A stretch of 39,374 nt of DNA, taken from Planctomycetota bacterium. GTDB taxonomy: Bacteria > Planctomycetota > UBA1135 > GCA-002686595. Location of the stretch: positions 74,285 to 113,658 of the forward strand of contig DUDB01000047.1 in NCBI GenBank assembly GCA_012959525.1. Direction: 5' to 3'. The translations under genes were made by a program, and so were the position numbers. The notes beneath the pieces were generated by a model that made no database searches, had not been told where the DNA came from, and saw only the letters and a list, made by a program, of their open reading frames with translations. The stretch's first letter is position 1; every line of letters begins with the position of its first letter. This document shows positions 16,364 to 24,584 of the stretch, piece by piece.

Positions 16364-18058
16364 TTGCACATCGCCCTGGCCATCCTTGTCGTCCTCGTCT
16401 TCTGGACCCTCATGGTTCAGGGACAGGATCGAATCACGGGCAGGCCCTTCGCGACACGAAGCCCCGTTCGAGCGCGGGCGGGCATGGCTGCCACCTCCCA
16501 GCCGCTGGCAACGAGCACAGCCCTTCAGGTGCTTCGATCTGGCGGACACGCCGTGGATGCAGCGGTGGCAGCGAATGCAGTCCTGTGTCTAGTCGAGCCC
16601 ACCGGAGCGGGATTGGGAGGGGACCTGTTTGCCATGGTCTGGGATGGAACGAAGAAGGAGCTGCACGGCATCAACGGATCCGGGCGCTCGCCGCGCTCCC
16701 TAACCCTTGAGCGCCTCCAGCAACAGGGCTCCATTCCCCCTCGAGGGGCCCTCAGCGTGAGCGTCCCTGGCTGTGTGGACGGGTGGTCCCTGCTGCATGA
16801 GCGCTTCGGCCGACTTCCCTTCGCAGATTTGCTGGCGCCCGCCATCGACTACGCCAGGGGGGGATTTCCCGTCTCCGACGTGATCGCCCATGAGTGGGAA
16901 CGGAACGTCCAGGCCCTCTCCGCATTTCCCGGCTTCTCCGAGACCTTCACGCTCGCGGGCCGTGCCCCTCGGGCAGGCGAAATCTTCTCCAACCCACGCC
17001 TCGCCGACACCCTTGAACTCCTAGCCCATGAGGGAAGGGATGCGTTCTACAAGGGCCGCCTAGCCGAGCAGATGACGGGCTTCATGCAGGAGCATGGCGG
17101 GTTCCTGGCGTTGGAGGATCTCTCTGAGCACAGGGGTGAGTGGGTCACCCCCCTGTCCACCACCTATCGAGGGGTAAGCGTCTGGGAGCTCCCTCCCAAT
17201 GGCCAGGGCATCGCAGCGCTGCAGATGCTGAACGTGTTGGAGCATTTCCAATTGGAAGACATGGGCTGGGCGAGCGCCGATCACCTGCACGTCTTGATCG
17301 AGGCCAAGAAACTGGCCTTCGAAGACCGCGCCAAGTTCTACGCGGATCCGGCATTCACACAGATCCCGATCGAGGAGTTGATCTCTAAGGAATACGCGGC
17401 AGACCGAGCGCGCTCCATTGACATGGGTCGCGCCCGCATGAGCCCTACGCCCGGGGACCCCGCCGCCCTCGAGACAGGCGATACGGTCTACCTCTCGGTC
17501 GCTGATGAGGCGGGCAACATGGTTTCTCTGATCCAGAGTAACTACCGGGGAATGGGGTCCGGCATGACCCCGCCAGGGTTGGGCTTCGTACTTCAGAACC
17601 GCGGTGAGTTGTTCTCGCTCGATCCTAGCCATGCGAACGTCTTCGCACCGGGCAAGCGGCCCTTTCATACGATCATGCCAGGCTTTGCCACGTGTGGAAG
17701 CGAGGCCTGGCTGTCCTTTGGCGTCATGGGTGGTGCGACCCAACCACAGGGGCACGTACAGGTTCTCACCAACCAACTCGACTTCAGGATGAACGTCCAA
17801 GAAGCCGGAGATGCGCCGCGTGTCATCCACTGCGGATCGAGTTGCCCAACCGGTGATGCTGCTACTGGGAGTGGCCGGGTCTCCATTGAGAGTGGGGTTG
17901 CCGCCAGGGTGCGCGAGTCATTGGTGCGTCGAGGTCACCTGATGGAAGAGGCCCCTGGGCAATTTGGCGGCTATCAGGCCATCGAGTGGGACTCTGCCAC
18001 AGCGAGCTACTGCGGCGCTTCCGAAGCTCGCAAAGACGGCCACGCCGCAGGCTTCTGA
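16364..18058 (+). CDS. Gamma-glutamyltransferase family protein
   Basis: 564 aa, an Ntn-hydrolase that would cleave itself into two subunits and transfer or hydrolyse gamma-glutamyl groups, for example from glutathione. AATSQPLATSTALQVLRSGG and AVDAAVAANAVLCLVEPTGA are typical of the large subunit; ETGDTVYLSVADEAGNMVSL contains the expected nucleophile Thr374 at the small-subunit start; NRGELFSLDP and GKRPFHTIMPGF belong to the small subunit. Start is uncertain: TTG 16364 adds a hydrophobic signal-like N-terminus (HIALAILVVLVFWTLMV), while ATG 16412 (VQGQDRITGRPFATRSP) gives a cytoplasmic-type form as in many relatives. Lies between the two propeller paralogs on the same strand. Confidence 0.85.
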   Translation: MHIALAILVVLVFWTLMVQGQDRITGRPFATRSPVRARAGMAATSQPLATSTALQVLRSGGHAVDAAVAANAVLCLVEPTGAGLGGDLFAMVWDGTKKELHGINGSGRSPRSLTLERLQQQGSIPPRGALSVSVPGCVDGWSLLHERFGRLPFADLLAPAIDYARGGFPVSDVIAHEWERNVQALSAFPGFSETFTLAGRAPRAGEIFSNPRLADTLELLAHEGRDAFYKGRLAEQMTGFMQEHGGFLALEDLSEHRGEWVTPLSTTYRGVSVWELPPNGQGIAALQMLNVLEHFQLEDMGWASADHLHVLIEAKKLAFEDRAKFYADPAFTQIPIEELISKEYAADRARSIDMGRARMSPTPGDPAALETGDTVYLSVADEAGNMVSLIQSNYRGMGSGMTPPGLGFVLQNRGELFSLDPSHANVFAPGKRPFHTIMPGFATCGSEAWLSFGVMGGATQPQGHVQVLTNQLDFRMNVQEAGDAPRVIHCGSSCPTGDAATGSGRVSIESGVAARVRESLVRRGHLMEEAPGQFGGYQAIEWDSATASYCGASEARKDGHAAGF

Positions 18059-18159
18059 GCCGAGCGGGACGCCGCGTCTCAAATGGAGACACTCCCGAGG
18101 CGGATCCCCAGAAATGTAGTGGCTCCACTGCACGACCATCACCTTCCGTTGTTGCATTT

Positions 18160-18165
18160 TATAGG
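18160..18165 (+). promoter_or_regulatory. Possible -10 box TATAGG before propeller paralog 2
   Basis: TATAGG lies in a local AT-rich patch, ending 10 nt before the ATG at 18176. It supports a start at 18176 rather than the further upstream in-frame ATG at 18083. No strong -35 box was seen. Confidence 0.25.
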
Positions 18166-18175
18166 AATCTGCATA

Positions 18176-20572
18176 ATGGAAACTCAGGCCGTTCCAAGGC
18201 TCGCCATGCCCTCCACATCCACTCCTATTACCGCTGCCCTCCTCCTGTTCCTCGGAGCATGCTCTGGTGGCGGGGGCGCGCCCGGCCCAGGCAGTGGTTC
18301 GACCGAACCTCCCTCGAATCTCTCCTATCCCGGTGCAGAGAGCTACTACTTCCTTGGAACCGCGGATCTCACACTCGCCCCCACGATCACCGGGCAGGTC
18401 GACCTCTGGAGGATCGTGCCCGCGCTGCCCACTGGAGTCGACATCGACACCGCAACGGGAATCATTCAAGGCCCTGCTACGGCCGTTAGTCCAACGACCA
18501 CATACAGCGTCACCGCCAGCAACGATGCTGGGAATGTCACGGCACAATTGACCTTCAGTACGGTCCGAGCCGCAAACTGGGCGTACACGGCCAACATCAT
18601 CGACAACACGATTTCGGCATTCGCCGTGGAGGCATCGACCGGCCTCCTGCACTACGCCGGAAACTACAGAGACTACGCAGCGCGCCAGGGCCCACAAGCA
18701 GTCATCGCGCACCCAACGTTGCCAGTCATCTACGTGCCTAACCTGTGGAACGCCTCCCAACCCAGTGACCTCTCGACGTTTGCCGTCAATCAGAGCACGG
18801 GTGCCTTGTACCCCCAGGATACCGTCAGCCTCGGACCCTCGCCTCACTTCATGGTCATCCACCCTGACGGGCGGACGGCTTACGTTGCCAACCACGGATC
18901 CGACAGTGTGCGTGTGTTCAGGGTCGATAGCTCCACGGGGTTACTCACGTTCCTTGATAACGCGGCCACCGGAGACGGCCCAAGCGACTTGGCCTTGGAC
19001 CCCGAGGGACGGTTCGCTTTCGTGCCCAACAACCGGGACGATTCGGTGACCGTGTTCGCAATCGAGTCGAGCTCTGGATTACTGATGGAGCCTGGAATCA
19101 CAGTTCCAATGGGGGGCAAACCCTCGAAGCTGAAGAGCGACCCCCAGGGCAAGTTCCTCTTCGTTCTTCTTGATGACACTCAGCAGATCACGGCTTGGCA
19201 GATCAACCCCACGACGGGTGGCTTGACTCTTGTGGATACGGAATTGGCCTGTGCCTCACCAGCAGCCATCAGTGTCCATCCAGATCAGCCCTTCCTGTAC
19301 GTCCCCAGCCTCACGACAGACTCCGTCTCCGTGTTCGCCTACGACCGCATGACGGGCGACGTGATGCCCTCCCCATACGTGCTTGAGGTCGGCTCCCAGC
19401 CCAATGGGTTCACCCTCGACGAGTCCAACCAGAGCGCGTACGTGACCTGCAGCGGTAGCAAGGACGTGTTTGTCCTAGACATGAGCGCCCCGGCGCAACC
19501 CACCGTGCGCGATTGGAAGCGCGGGAGGCGCTCCCCCCGTGTCCTTGGATTGATCCACGGCGGGACGCCGCTGGTCCCCCGCGCGGAGGGCTTGTACGTC
19601 CTGAATGATGGGGACGACTCCATCTCAGCGTTCGACGTGGATCCCATTGACGGCTCACTAGTAGCCATCGAGACGGAATGGATGACCGAGCTCGGCGCCT
19701 CCAGTATGGCGATCGACCCCCGCGGGCGTCACGTATGCGTCTGCTACGCCATTTCCAACACGCTCCAGATCTACTCGATTGATCATCATGATCGAACGCT
19801 CTCCGCGGTGGGGCCTCCCCACCTACTGCCAGCCACGCCAGCGAAGATCGTCCTGGATCCCCTCGGAAACCACGTCTACATCAGCTATCCGATGGGGAGC
19901 ATGCTCGAGTCCTACGCGGTGAATTCCAACACGGGTGAACTGCGCTTCACAGCCACGGTCGGACCCCTGGCTCAGCCCGACTTCATCGCCATCGACCCCA
20001 CGGGCCAGTTCCTGTACCTATCCGCCGAAGGCGCATCGAAACTGCTGGGGTTCCGAATCAACAACGGCCAGTTCATAGCTCCGCTCGGAAACCTGACCAC
20101 CCCGGAGGGAACGACAGGCGCGCTGCTCAGCTTTTCGCGTCGCGCCGACACTCTCTACGCCGTGCTAGACGGATCGGGACTTGTTCTCACCTGCGCCATT
20201 GATGCCACCCTTGGCAAGTTGACCCCCCTGGGGCAACCCACCAGCACGGGTGGCCCGTCCCTCACTTTCATTTGCCATCCCTCCAAGGACCTGGCCTATG
20301 CCCCCCTCGTCGACCTCACCAGCAACGGAGAGGTCGGACACTACGGGCTGGATCCGTTTTCCGGCCAACCCTCTCACCAGGGTTCCTCCTCCATCGGCTT
20401 GGAGCCGGTGGACCTGGGCTTTGACCCCCTCGGCAACTTCCTCTACCTCGCGGATCGCGATGGTGGCCAGGTCACCGTATTGAGGGTCGGCCCGGACGGC
20501 CAACTGACGGAAACGAGCTACTCGCCCGCAGGCAGCAACCCACTGCAGTTGCTCATCCGGCGCGGATTCTAG
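18176..20572 (+). CDS. Beta-propeller (lactonase/YVTN-like) lipoprotein, paralog 2
   Basis: 798 aa. With ATG 18176 the lipobox FLGAC places the lipidated Cys at residue 29, exactly as in paralog 1, which favours this start over 18083. A Gly/Ser/Pro spacer, one Ig-like domain (LPTGVDIDTATGIIQGPATA) and about 14 propeller repeats follow (for example DLALDPEGRFAFVPNNRDDS, DFIAIDPTGQFLYLSAEGAS). The architecture matches the gene at 13856-16264 along its whole length, so the pair arose by duplication. Function unknown; a secreted binding or scaffold role is as likely as lactonase activity. It ends 155 nt before the end of the convergent selenoprotein gene, with a strong hairpin between. Confidence 0.8.
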   Translation: METQAVPRLAMPSTSTPITAALLLFLGACSGGGGAPGPGSGSTEPPSNLSYPGAESYYFLGTADLTLAPTITGQVDLWRIVPALPTGVDIDTATGIIQGPATAVSPTTTYSVTASNDAGNVTAQLTFSTVRAANWAYTANIIDNTISAFAVEASTGLLHYAGNYRDYAARQGPQAVIAHPTLPVIYVPNLWNASQPSDLSTFAVNQSTGALYPQDTVSLGPSPHFMVIHPDGRTAYVANHGSDSVRVFRVDSSTGLLTFLDNAATGDGPSDLALDPEGRFAFVPNNRDDSVTVFAIESSSGLLMEPGITVPMGGKPSKLKSDPQGKFLFVLLDDTQQITAWQINPTTGGLTLVDTELACASPAAISVHPDQPFLYVPSLTTDSVSVFAYDRMTGDVMPSPYVLEVGSQPNGFTLDESNQSAYVTCSGSKDVFVLDMSAPAQPTVRDWKRGRRSPRVLGLIHGGTPLVPRAEGLYVLNDGDDSISAFDVDPIDGSLVAIETEWMTELGASSMAIDPRGRHVCVCYAISNTLQIYSIDHHDRTLSAVGPPHLLPATPAKIVLDPLGNHVYISYPMGSMLESYAVNSNTGELRFTATVGPLAQPDFIAIDPTGQFLYLSAEGASKLLGFRINNGQFIAPLGNLTTPEGTTGALLSFSRRADTLYAVLDGSGLVLTCAIDATLGKLTPLGQPTSTGGPSLTFICHPSKDLAYAPLVDLTSNGEVGHYGLDPFSGQPSHQGSSSIGLEPVDLGFDPLGNFLYLADRDGGQVTVLRVGPDGQLTETSYSPAGSNPLQLLIRRGF

Positions 20573-20650
20573 GGCAGGCTGGGGCCCGTAGTGCCGAGCC
20601 CGGGAGCCCAGCTCCCCCGGTGTCCCTTGCCCCAAATCTACCGGGCACGA

Positions 20651-20692
20651 GAGCGGCCCGCCCCCTCCCATCAGGGAGAGAGCGGGCCGCTC
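20651..20692. terminator. Strong bidirectional hairpin between convergent genes
   Basis: Perfect 11-bp stem GAGCGGCCCGC/GCGGGCCGCTC, with a 20-nt interior that can extend the stem through CTCCC/GGGAG around an ATCA loop. It lies between the ends of propeller paralog 2 (20572) and the TlpA-like selenoprotein (20727, minus). No T-run, but the stem is the strongest seen in the window. Confidence 0.65.
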
Positions 20693-20726
20693 AGCATATC
20701 GGGATCTGGATCGCGACGAGGCGCTC

Positions 20727-21722
20727 TCAGCGCTGACCGGCCTTCTCCGCTTCGTCCACAAGCAGGGCGATCATGTCGTCGTCCATTCCGTGGCCCTTGT
20801 ATCGGATCTTGCCCGTGTGGTCGATCAGCAGCATGGTCGGGTAGCCCTGCACTCGGTACATCTCGGAGATGGGGGCCGCGTTCGCTCCCTGGTAGGCACT
20901 GATCCAGGTCAGGCCGAATTTCTTCACGCCATCGCGGTAGGTCTTCTCGTCATCGAAGCTGTTCACACCGACGATGGCGAAGGGGCGACCGTCATAGAGC
21001 TCAACGAGCTCGCGCAAGTGCGGCATCGCACTGCGGCAGGGGCCTCACCAGAAGCCGTAGAAGTCCACCAGGACAGCCTTGCCCCGGTAGTCAGACAGCT
21101 TGAACTCATGGCCATCGATGGTCGTCGCGTCGAAGTCGATGGCGATAGCGCCTTCTGAGATGAACTTGGCCTCGTACTCGGCCAGCATTTTTTCGCCCTC
21201 AGCGGCACGCTCGGCATCTTCTGAAGCGCTGAGCACCTCGCCCAACTTGACTGTGATGATCCCCTTGACCGATCGCGAAGCCGTTCCTTTCAGGAGGCGT
21301 CGTAGGTGCCCCACGACAAACTCGTCGCCCACTGTGTTAGCATCCAATGCCAAGTTCGCAATGGCAGTACTCAGGTAGGCCGCGTTGTTCTCCATCTTAA
21401 AGACGCGGGCATAGCCCGTCCGCTTGAAGGCGGCGAGGTCCCCACCCTTGACTCCACCCTTCTTCGCATTCTCGATGAGCCACAGAGTGGCCTGCCCATC
21501 GTTCTTGCCGAGCTCTTCGAATCGAGGCCAGAAATTGCCAATAGGATGATTCTTGCGCAGACTCTTGCGCTCCTTCAATGGAGCAGTCTCAAATGCCTTC
21601 TGATGGCGCGTCACAGCGGCCTGGTACTCGGCTTTCAGCGTCTTGTAGTCATCCAACGACCCGTGACCCAACAGGGTGGTCGCCAAGAGGATTGAAGAAG
21701 CAATGAGGATGATCTTGTTCAT
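20727..21722 (-). CDS. TlpA/thioredoxin-like thiol-disulfide protein with in-frame TGA at the catalytic Cys: probable selenoprotein
   Basis: One frame of 331 codons from ATG 21722 to the stop at 20727, interrupted only by TGA at 21045-21047 (codon 226). A signal peptide (MNKIILIASSILLATTLLG) leads a helical region of about 160 residues, then a TlpA-like thioredoxin domain from about 188. The active site reads VLVDFYGFW-TGA-GPCRSAM, where relatives have WCGPC, so the product would carry Sec226 and Cys229. Downstream homology is intact, including the cis-Pro motif GYPTMLLID. A hairpin starting 9 nt after the TGA resembles a bacterial SECIS. Predicted periplasmic redox protein. Alternatives: a TGC/TGT-to-TGA nonsense mutation or a sequencing error. 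The second half alone has no plausible start, as its first Met lies inside the thioredoxin helix. Confidence 0.75.
21013..21035 (-). promoter_or_regulatory. SECIS-like hairpin after the in-frame TGA
   Basis: In mRNA sense, 9 nt after the UGA, the arm CGCAGUGCG (21035-21027) pairs with CGCACUUGCG (21022-21013) as 9 base pairs with one bulged U, around the loop AUGC (21026-21023). The loop starts 18 nt after the UGA, within the 16-37 nt window known for bacterial SECIS elements, and it contains a G. The hairpin was found by eye; no folding energy was calculated. Confidence 0.55.
21045..21047 (-). other. In-frame TGA, probable selenocysteine codon
   Basis: TGA at codon 226 of the TlpA-like gene, at the place of the first Cys of the WCxxC motif. 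Other genes here end with TGA in the normal way, so this would be context-dependent recoding. Confidence 0.7.
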
Positions 21723-21819
21723 GGATCGAGCACGAATGTGGCGTGCAAATGGAATGAAGGGAAGGGGCAGGCAAAATACCTGAGACCGAGTCTAAGCAAT
21801 CCAAGACTGGCTGGTATCG

Positions 21820-21832
21820 GGTCCGAAGGACC
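21820..21832 (-). terminator. Short hairpin between glyS and the selenoprotein gene
   Basis: GGTCC and GGACC form a 5-bp stem with a 3-nt loop (TTC on the minus strand). It lies 39 nt downstream of the glyS stop and about 100 nt before the selenoprotein start. A GC palindrome, GGCCCCCCGGGGCC (21855-21868), comes directly after the glyS stop. Either may end glyS transcription; both are weak predictions. Confidence 0.3.
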
Positions 21833-21870
21833 TTCTTACCTGTCCCCTACGGGAGGCCCCCCGGGGCCGT

Positions 21871-23232
21871 CTACTCCTTGGGAGCGGGCCGCACCCAATG
21901 GCGCGAGGCTTCTTCTAGGTACTCACGCAAGTCGGCAACGGCGACCTTCTCCTGCTCCATGGAGTCCCGGTGACGCACCGTGACCACGTCATCGCTGAGC
22001 GTGTCCCCATCAACGGTGATGCAGTAAGGCGTCCCCACCTCATCCTGCCTACGGTAGCGGCGGCCGATGGCTCCCTTCTCGTCATAGAAGGTGGCGAGGC
22101 GCGCCCTGCGCAATCCAGCCTCGATCTCCTTGGCCTTCTCAGGCATGCCGTCCTTCTTGACCAAGGGGAAAACACCCACGGTGATGGGCGCTATCTCGGG
22201 GTGGAAGTGCAGCACCACCCGCGTGTCCTTCTCCAGTTGCTCCTCTTCGTAGGCGTCGACCAGGAAAGTCAGCGCCATGCGGTTGATCCCGCCAGCGGGC
22301 TCGATCACGAAAGGCGTATAGCGTTCCTTGGTCTGCGGGTCGAAGTACACAAGGTCCGTCCCCGAGGCCTCCGAGTGGCGGGTGAGGTCGAAGTCGGCGC
22401 GATTGGCGATGCCCTCAAGCTCGCCCCAGCCGAATGGATACTGATACTCAATGTCCGAAGTGGCCTTCGCATAGTGCGCAAGCTCGGTGGACTCGTGATC
22501 GCGAATACGCAGCTTGCCCTCATCGATCCCCAGGTCGACGTACCAGCGGTAGCGCGCCTCGCGCCAATACTCGAACCACTGCTGGTCCTCGCCCGGGGGG
22601 ACGAAAAACTCCATCTCGGCTTGTTCAAACTCGCGTGTGCGGAAGACGAAGTTCCCGGGCGTGATCTCGTTACGGAACGACTTGCCTATCTGGGCTATTC
22701 CAAAGGGTGGCTTCTGACGCGCAGACTCGAGGACGTTCTTGAAGTTCAGGAAGATCCCCTGGGCCGTCTCAGGCCTGAGGTAGGCCACCGAACCGCTCTC
22801 TTCAACGGGCCCCAGAGTGGTCTTGAACATCAGGTTGAATTCGCGTGCCTCGGTCAGCTCCCCCGCGCACTCACCCGGCCGCTTGCTGGGCTTCTCGGGG
22901 CACCTGGCGTCCTCCAGCTTGTCAGCGCGGAAGCGGCCCTTGCACAGCTTGCAGTCCACCATCGGGTCGCTGAAGCCGCCCACGTGCCCTGAGGTCTCCC
23001 ACACCTTGGGGTGCTGGATAATCGCCGAGTCCAGTCCCACCACATCGGACCGCTCGACCACGATGCGGTTCCACCAGGCGTCCTTGACCCTTCTCAGGAG
23101 CTCCACACCCAGGGGGCCATAGTCGTAGGTGTTGCCCACTCCCCCGTAGACCTCGGAGGCCTGGAAGACAAAACCCCTGCGCTTGCAGAGGGAGACGATG
23201 ACGTCCATTTGGGAAGCGGGTTTCTTGGCCAT
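21871..23232 (-). CDS. glyS: Glycyl-tRNA synthetase, homodimeric (eukaryal/archaeal-like) form
   Basis: 453 aa from ATG 23232. A class II aminoacyl-tRNA synthetase that charges tRNA-Gly. VYGGVGNTYDYGPLGVELLR near the N-terminus is typical of the single-chain alpha2 GlyRS; motif 2 is seen in FRNEITPGNFVFRTREFEQA; motif 3 in EPAGGINRMALTFLVDAYEE; and the C-terminal anticodon-binding domain starts around APITVGVFPLVKKDG. This form differs from the alpha2beta2 GlyQ/GlyS of many bacteria. An internal Cys-rich insertion (CKLCKGRFRADKLEDARC) may bind zinc. The frame is open upstream to 23493, but that part overlaps mqnC and has no similarity. Divergent from mqnC. Confidence 0.93.
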   Translation of the reverse strand: MAKKPASQMDVIVSLCKRRGFVFQASEVYGGVGNTYDYGPLGVELLRRVKDAWWNRIVVERSDVVGLDSAIIQHPKVWETSGHVGGFSDPMVDCKLCKGRFRADKLEDARCPEKPSKRPGECAGELTEAREFNLMFKTTLGPVEESGSVAYLRPETAQGIFLNFKNVLESARQKPPFGIAQIGKSFRNEITPGNFVFRTREFEQAEMEFFVPPGEDQQWFEYWREARYRWYVDLGIDEGKLRIRDHESTELAHYAKATSDIEYQYPFGWGELEGIANRADFDLTRHSEASGTDLVYFDPQTKERYTPFVIEPAGGINRMALTFLVDAYEEEQLEKDTRVVLHFHPEIAPITVGVFPLVKKDGMPEKAKEIEAGLRRARLATFYDEKGAIGRRYRRQDEVGTPYCITVDGDTLSDDVVTVRHRDSMEQEKVAVADLREYLEEASRHWVRPAPKE

Positions 23233-23315
23233 GGTCTGGTTCGGGAGAGATGCAGAGGGGACGGGGATCGGGAGTCTACCACCGCACCGGGGCACCTCCC
23301 AACGGCACGGGGCCC

Positions 23316-23321
23316 TATAAT
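23316..23321 (+). promoter_or_regulatory. Consensus -10 box TATAAT directly before mqnC
   Basis: A perfect TATAAT ends 7 nt before the GTG start at 23329, so a normal start site would fall at or next to the GTG. No Shine-Dalgarno is present. It lies in the 96-nt gap between divergent glyS and mqnC. The matching -35 position (about 23293-23298) has no consensus. Confidence 0.55.
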
Positions 23322-23328
23322 CACGCCC

Positions 23329-24579
23329 GTGAATCCGACCCCTCTCGCTGCCCAGCCCCACCTTGAGTGGAAGGCCCCGCTCGCATCGGATGCCTACCGT
23401 GCCCCTCTCCGCTCCCGCCTCGTGGAGCTCGAGGGCAAGGTGGCCGAGGGGACAAGGATCACCTCCGAGGAAGCGCTGTACCTGCACGACCACGCCGACC
23501 TCCTCACCCTAGGCCGCATGGCGGATGGCGTGCGCTCAAGACTGCACCCCGATCCGGTCGTCACCTACATCGTCGACCGGAACATCAACCCGACAAACGT
23601 CTGCATCACCGATTGCGGGTTCTGCGCGTTCTACCGTAGTCCGGCGGATCCCGAGTCCTACGTACTCTCGCGGGAAGAGATCTTCACGAAGGTCGAGGAG
23701 ACGGTGAACCTGGGAGGGCAGCAGCTGCTCATGCAAGGCGGTCACCATCCCTTCGTGCTCTCGGACTGGTGGGTCGAGCTCATCCAGGACATCGGCGCGA
23801 AGTTTGACATCAACTGCCACGCCCTCTCGGCACCGGAGATAGACCACTTCTCGCAGGTGGAGAAACGCCCCGTCGAAGAGGTCATCGCCGATCTGATCCA
23901 GGCGGGCCTAGGTTCTGTGCCAGGAGCCGGAGCAGAAATCCTTGTGGAGCGGGTACGAGCCATCATCGCTCCCAAGAAGACGTCCACCGATCGGTGGCTC
24001 GACATACACCGCAAGATCCATGAGGCCGGCCTGCGCTCCTCTGCGACCATGATGTTCGGCAACGTCGAGACCGCCGCGGAGCGCGTCGAGCACCTTGAGC
24101 GACTGCGCGATCTCCAGGATGAGACCGGAGGCTTCACGGCTTTCGCCGCCTGGAACACCCAGCCCAAGGGCGTTCCGGAGGAGCACAAGTACCCCGTAGC
24201 CACGACTCCCGCCCTGTACCTGCGCATGCAAGCTCTCGCGCGCATCTTCTTGGACAACTTCGAGAACATCCAAACCAGCTACGTGACCCAGGGCATGCGA
24301 CTGGCCCAGGTCAGCCTGCGCTACGGAGCCAATGACTTCGGGGGCACCATGATTGAGGAGAACGTGGTCTCGGCCGCAGGCTGTTTCAACCTCTCGTCCA
24401 TCCAGAAGGTGGAGCACGTCATCAAGAGCGCGGGCTTCCAGCCTCGGCAGCGCAACTCCTGGTATGGAATCGTGGATGAGCGACACGGGGACCCGGCCTT
24501 CCCCGCCAATCGTGAAGAGGCCGCCACGCACCCGGCGGCCCGCCATCGCAAGCGGGAGGGCACTCCGAGCCTCGGCTGA
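23329..24579 (+). CDS. mqnC: Cyclic dehypoxanthinyl futalosine synthase MqnC (radical SAM)
   Basis: 416 aa. Radical-SAM enzyme that cyclises dehypoxanthine futalosine in the futalosine route to menaquinone. The [4Fe-4S] motif is CITDCGFC (Cys92, Cys96, Cys99) within NINPTNVCITDCGFCAFY. LLMQGGHHPFVLSDWW and FDINCHALSAPEI are MqnC features that set it apart from MqnE. C-terminal RYGANDFGGTMIEENVVSAA is conserved in this radical-SAM group. Start is GTG 23329; longer in-frame starts overlap the divergent glyS and add no similarity. The stop is followed by mqnE after 5 nt, so the two are an operon. Confidence 0.92.
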   Translation: MNPTPLAAQPHLEWKAPLASDAYRAPLRSRLVELEGKVAEGTRITSEEALYLHDHADLLTLGRMADGVRSRLHPDPVVTYIVDRNINPTNVCITDCGFCAFYRSPADPESYVLSREEIFTKVEETVNLGGQQLLMQGGHHPFVLSDWWVELIQDIGAKFDINCHALSAPEIDHFSQVEKRPVEEVIADLIQAGLGSVPGAGAEILVERVRAIIAPKKTSTDRWLDIHRKIHEAGLRSSATMMFGNVETAAERVEHLERLRDLQDETGGFTAFAAWNTQPKGVPEEHKYPVATTPALYLRMQALARIFLDNFENIQTSYVTQGMRLAQVSLRYGANDFGGTMIEENVVSAAGCFNLSSIQKVEHVIKSAGFQPRQRNSWYGIVDERHGDPAFPANREEAATHPAARHRKREGTPSLG

Positions 24580-24584
24580 ATTCC

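Noticed and set aside
20727..21026. The C-terminal part of the thioredoxin-like gene as a separate gene starting at the Met near 21026
   Set aside because: Its first Met lies inside the thioredoxin active-site helix, it would lack the Cys motif, and the frame joins perfectly with the upstream part across a single TGA.
20727..21722. Genome-wide recoding of TGA as an explanation for the in-frame TGA
   Set aside because: Many genes here end normally at TGA (MATE, lgt, mqnC, the sulfatase-like and PVC dehydrogenase genes), so TGA is a usual stop.
21723..21870. Riboswitch or T-box leader near glyS and the selenoprotein gene
   Set aside because: Only short hairpins and a GC palindrome are visible; no T-box or known riboswitch core could be recognised, and this gap lies downstream of glyS.
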